From the NCBI GenBank assembly GCA_964650975.1, contig CAZYWA010000377.1:1-7950 (forward strand): 7,950 nucleotides of DNA, read 5' to 3'. Both the position numbers and the translations under genes were made by a program. This document shows positions 5,036 through 7,950 of this stretch, piece by piece; position 1 is the first letter of the stretch, and each line of letters opens with the position of its first letter. The DNA is from CAZYWA01 sp964650975 [NCBI: uncultured bacterium]. Lineage in GTDB: Bacteria > JADJOY01. The notes below the pieces were generated by a model that saw only the letters and a list, made by a program, of their open reading frames with translations, had not been told where the DNA came from and ran no database searches.

Positions 5036-7726
5036 TCAGTGGAGGATCTGGCCGCCGCCGGTGCTGTCGAGGAACACTCGGGACGGGTCGTAGCTGACGA
5101 GCCCAGAGAGATCGACCAGGGCTCCGGCACCGGATGCTCCGAAGTGTATGGATCCTCCATTCGCGGTGACGGCGGCAGCGAGCGACGAGAGGTCGAGCTG
5201 CGCCGAGTCGGAGGCCGTCGCGTCGTCGGCGATCAGGTCGAGCTCCACGCCGTCAGCAGCCACGTTGGTGAGTGCCGGCAGCACGATCACAGCGTCCTCG
5301 GACGTCTCCACCTCGGCACACCCCGGCAGGTCGCAGCGAGCCTGTGTGAATTCGTAGGAGGTCACCGAGGGGAGCGTGAGGGAGGCATGGGAGCTGGCCG
5401 AGAGGGTCGTGTCGTCGACGTTCGCAAGTGACGCGGCGTCGATCTGCGACCCGGCACCCACGAGCTCCAGTCGGCCATCCGTGAACTGGGTGAGTGCTGC
5501 TGCTTGGACCGAGCTTCCGGCCTCGACGGTGAGCGAGGAGCCGGTCGCGACCTGGACACCGGGAAGTGCCAGCGTCGCGGCGCCGTTCACGACCAGCGAT
5601 GCAGCGTCGAGCTGCGTGATGCCTGGCAGTGACGCCGTCACGCCAGTCACCGTGAGCGACCCGGAGAAGGTGGAGAGCGATCCGGCGCTCACCAGCGATC
5701 CCTCCCCAGAGATCACGACGGCACCCGGCATCGTCGAGAGCGCATTGGCGTCGAGCTCGCCGCCGTCAATGGCCGCGAGCGTCGTGGAGGCCGTCGCGGT
5801 GGTGAGGCTGTCTAGATTTACGATCGAGGGCGGCGACGCCGGGTCATACAGCGGCGTCCCGCCGGCCGTGAACGATACGCTTCCCGATTCGAACGTCTCC
5901 ACCGTGGTCAGCGCCGGCAGATCAATCCGGCCGCCGCCCGAGGGGTAGCCGTAGAGCTCGGAGGACGTGGAAAAGTCCAGGCTGGGAGCGTCTGCGATCA
6001 CGGTCTCCAGATGAGGGAGTTCGAGCACGGCGCCGGATTCGCTCGCCTGCATCTCGATGCACGGCGGACTCTCGCACGCGTCTCCGTGAAATTCGTAGGA
6101 CGTCACAGCCGGCAGGCTGAGGTGCGCCGGCCCGTCGCTGCCGTCGACCAGAAGGGTCGTGTCGTCGATGTCGGTGAGGACCGGAATCGAGAGCACGGAA
6201 GCCGGGCGGCCAGCGGATTCAAAGGCGGCGATGTGCCCTCGCACGAAGCTGCTCAAGGACTCGGCGACGAAGTAGGCGCTGCCGCCGACTGTGAGACTGG
6301 TATCGGATGCCTGGGTGAGGCTCGGGAGGTCGAGCGTTCCACCCCAAGTGGCCGCGACCGTCGACCGTTCCACCGTCGCGACATGGGGCAAACCCAGGTA
6401 GCCATTTTCGACTTCCACGTCGGCATCCGCGAGGTCCGTGATGAGGGGAAGGGTCAGGTTCATGCCGGAGATCAAGAGTTGGCCCGCGATGTGGTCGATG
6501 CCACCGACATCGAGAACGCAGGGCGGGACATTCGATGAGGCGATCCCGGCACCGAGGCTCCCTTCGACGGACTCAAGCGCGGGCGCCTCGATATCGCCTC
6601 CGTTATCAGCTCCCAGACTCACCTGCTGCGGAAGATCGGTGAGCGAGAGAAGGTCGAGCTGGGCCTGAGGCTCGGAAGCCACCAGGCTCACGGTACCGCC
6701 GTTCTCGAGGTCGAACTCTTTCAGCATGGGCAGGTCCAGCAGCCCTGCGTTGTTCGACGTTCGTAGCTCGACATGCTGGCCGATTGCGCGGACCTTGTAG
6801 AGCACGGGCAGGCTCACACTGGCGCCGCCATCCTTCGCGCAGATCGCCGAGTCGAAGCCGCACCAGTTGGTGTTCGATGGTGGCGGCTGGCTAAACGTGT
6901 ACGTGAAGACCTGTTCGAGATCGAGCGCCGCTCCAGAGAACGCCCCGATGCGCGTGTCATCGACGTTCGACAAGTTCGGGCAGTCGAGAATGGAGCCGGC
7001 GTCGTTGAGGCTGAGCTGCCCCTTCGTGAAGGCGCTGAGCAGCGGGGCAGTGAACGAGCTGCCTTTCGTGATCTGGAGGATGGTGTTGGTCGCGGTGGCG
7101 AGCACCGGCGCGGCGACCGAACTCCCGTTGGTGGAGAGGATCGACATCGAGGACGCGCCAGCCAACTGGGGGAGCGTCAGTTCGCCGCCATAGTCCGCAT
7201 GGAGGGTGCCCCCGGCGCCGGGAACCGGGCCGAGCGCGTCGAAGCGAGCGCCCGTGCCCTCGACGTCCAGGGTTCCGTTCTTACCAAGCGCGAGGCTACC
7301 CCGGATGGAGCCGCTCCCCTGGGTGTACAGCGTGACGCCGGTGGGGATCGACAGGTCGCCATTCACGATCAGGCCGTGGACGGTGACGCTGATGTCGGCC
7401 ACGACCTGGGTCGCGACACCCGGCAGGTCGACGCCGACGTCAGCGTTCCAGGGCGGGACCGCTCCGCCACGCCAGCTACTGGCCTGGGACCAGTTCGCGG
7501 GACCGGGTACAGCCCAGCAGTAGATGGCGGACCCAGAGGCACGGGACCACGAGCACGTTGTGCCACCCTCGAAGCCGGATGCGAAGACGACTTCGTCGGC
7601 GGCAGCCGGTGCAGCGGTTGCGAGGACGAGTCCGATCGCGACCAGGCTGGCTCGGCTCCTCGTAGCCGGGACAAGCCGCGCCACTAAAGTGAGCAAACGA
7701 AAGTTGCGAGCGATCACTTCGGGCAA
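5036..7726 (-). CDS. Secreted solenoid-like repeat protein, diverged paralogue of the downstream gene
   Basis: I do not recognise a named family. From the TTG at 7726 the product is 896 residues. This start has GGGGAG seven bases upstream; the frame stays open to an ATG at 7846 (936 residues), but that ATG has no well-spaced ribosome site and its extra 40 residues do not look like a signal peptide. A signal peptide ends near AAA (residue 43), followed by VFASGFEGGTTCSWS, then a Trp module (NWSQASSW, VPP, DVGVD; about 78-100), all collinear with the downstream gene. The remainder is beta-solenoid-like rungs. Super-repeat markers VFTY (273), VTSY (541) and VTSY (788) are each followed by a Cys pair (289/296, 551/556, 798/803), with a spacing of 268 and 247 residues. 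It ends STGGGQILH, matching the neighbour's terminal LH. The repeats are much more diverged than in the neighbour. An extracellular structural or adhesive role is inferred; no enzyme motif is seen. Confidence 0.85.
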   Translation of the reverse strand: MPEVIARNFRLLTLVARLVPATRSRASLVAIGLVLATAAPAAADEVVFASGFEGGTTCSWSRASGSAIYCWAVPGPANWSQASSWRGGAVPPWNADVGVDLPGVATQVVADISVTVHGLIVNGDLSIPTGVTLYTQGSGSIRGSLALGKNGTLDVEGTGARFDALGPVPGAGGTLHADYGGELTLPQLAGASSMSILSTNGSSVAAPVLATATNTILQITKGSSFTAPLLSAFTKGQLSLNDAGSILDCPNLSNVDDTRIGAFSGAALDLEQVFTYTFSQPPPSNTNWCGFDSAICAKDGGASVSLPVLYKVRAIGQHVELRTSNNAGLLDLPMLKEFDLENGGTVSLVASEPQAQLDLLSLTDLPQQVSLGADNGGDIEAPALESVEGSLGAGIASSNVPPCVLDVGGIDHIAGQLLISGMNLTLPLITDLADADVEVENGYLGLPHVATVERSTVAATWGGTLDLPSLTQASDTSLTVGGSAYFVAESLSSFVRGHIAAFESAGRPASVLSIPVLTDIDDTTLLVDGSDGPAHLSLPAVTSYEFHGDACESPPCIEMQASESGAVLELPHLETVIADAPSLDFSTSSELYGYPSGGGRIDLPALTTVETFESGSVSFTAGGTPLYDPASPPSIVNLDSLTTATASTTLAAIDGGELDANALSTMPGAVVISGEGSLVSAGSLSTFSGSLTVTGVTASLPGITQLDAASLVVNGAATLALPGVQVATGSSLTVEAGSSVQAAALTQFTDGRLELVGAGSQIDAASLANVDDTTLSASSHASLTLPSVTSYEFTQARCDLPGCAEVETSEDAVIVLPALTNVAADGVELDLIADDATASDSAQLDLSSLAAAVTANGGSIHFGASGAGALVDLSGLVSYDPSRVFLDSTGGGQILH
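5365..6910 (-). repeat. Diverged super-repeat array in the 896-residue protein
   Basis: Two full units lie between the VFTY codon at 6910, the VTSY codon at 6106 and the VTSY codon at 5365, with a truncated third unit continuing to the stop. The units share the Cys pair, LxLPxL rungs, GGRIDLPALTTV-like and GGELDANALS-like segments. They differ in length (268 and 247 residues) and in many residues, unlike the near-regular units of the downstream gene. Confidence 0.6.
7544..7588 (-). other. N-terminal GFEGG...WS motif of the 896-residue protein
   Basis: It encodes VFASGFEGGTTCSWS a few residues after the predicted signal cleavage site. It matches the neighbour's IFSSGFESGSVCPWS position for position, including the Cys. 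Confidence 0.6.
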
Positions 7727-7950
7727 GTGAGGTCTCCCCGCCGCCTCGCGATTTGTCCCCTGGTGGCGCGATAAAGCGTGCGAGTCAGGCGGTTGCAGGC
7801 TCACCACCGCGGCCATAAGCACGCCCCGTGCAGATTGTGTTCCCATCCCCGGGTGGAGTCGACCTCCGCCGCCACTCGTTGACCCCCACGCTCCGGGGGG
7901 GCCCTTGGTGTCGATTCTCGAGCGCGCCGCCGTAGGTGATTGGAAAGCGA
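7727..7950 (-). other. Region upstream of the minus-strand gene pair, no gene supported
   Basis: These 224 bases should hold the promoter and leader of the minus-strand pair. I see no convincing -35/-10 pair and no recognisable operator or riboswitch. A C5 run (7883-7887) and a G7 run (7895-7901) could form a short GC hairpin with a loop of about seven bases, with no following T-run. The frame of the downstream gene stays open through the proximal 120 bases, but that stretch has no protein-like features. Confidence 0.5.
7734..7739 (-). promoter_or_regulatory. Ribosome binding site for the 896-residue protein
   Basis: On the minus strand GGGGAG is followed by seven bases and then TTG at 7726-7724. 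This is the best-placed Shine-Dalgarno sequence near the signal peptide and decides the start chosen here. A GTG at 7717 and another at 7684 (giving MARLVPATRSR, which aligns best with the neighbour's MARRTTRR) remain possible but lack a well-spaced site. Confidence 0.4.

Noticed and set aside
6773-7687. Long plus-strand open frame (304 codons) opposite the upstream solenoid gene
   Set aside because: It is antisense to a well-supported coding frame, very rich in Arg, Glu and Gly without any motif or signal peptide, and is expected from codon bias in GC-rich DNA.
2405-7726. CRISPR array or mobile element as a source of the repeated DNA
   Set aside because: The repeats are in-frame, 768-771 bases long in the downstream gene, and encode collinear protein units. 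There are no short direct repeats with unique spacers, transposase or terminal inverted repeats.
7883-7901. C5/G7 inverted repeat considered as a terminator or leader hairpin
   Set aside because: Only homopolymer runs pair and no T-run follows in either direction. It could arise by chance in GC-rich DNA.

Overview
The window is GC-rich (roughly 65% by eye) and consists almost entirely of genes for large secreted, repeat-rich proteins. There are no tRNAs, rRNAs, transposases, CRISPR arrays or enzymes. The plus-strand genes combine a CSLREA-type parallel beta-helix, a choice-of-anchor Q-like domain, thrombospondin type 3 repeats and a terminal GFESGDxxAWS motif. From general knowledge this mix suggests an environmental, GC-rich Gram-negative such as a Deltaproteobacteria/Myxococcota-like or Acidobacteriota-like lineage. 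The sequence alone cannot settle the phylum.

Layout: (1) 1-570, plus strand, the C-terminal 189 residues of a protein that starts outside the window. (2) 567-2102, plus strand, a complete 511-residue paralogue of gene 1 whose GTG start overlaps the previous stop by four bases. (3) 2103-2404, a 302-base convergent gap holding four imperfect 10-bp tandem repeats and no convincing gene or terminator. (4) 2405-4981, minus strand, an 858-residue Ser/Thr-rich solenoid-like protein built from 256-257-residue super-repeats. (5) 5036 to about 7726, minus strand, a diverged paralogue of gene 4's product with the same architecture, lying 54 bases upstream of it in the same direction. (6) About 7727-7950, an upstream region with no gene I can support.

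The locus is therefore two tandem paralogue pairs facing each other. The pairs have unrelated main bodies but share a short GFESG/GFEGG...WS motif. It lies at the extreme C-terminus in the plus-strand proteins and directly after the signal peptide in the minus-strand proteins. This suggests all four proteins enter one export or surface-display route, as an inference only. The minus-strand pair, with period-locked Cys pairs and an almost Lys/Arg-free mature chain, is the least familiar part of the window and the best candidate for an undescribed extracellular protein family.
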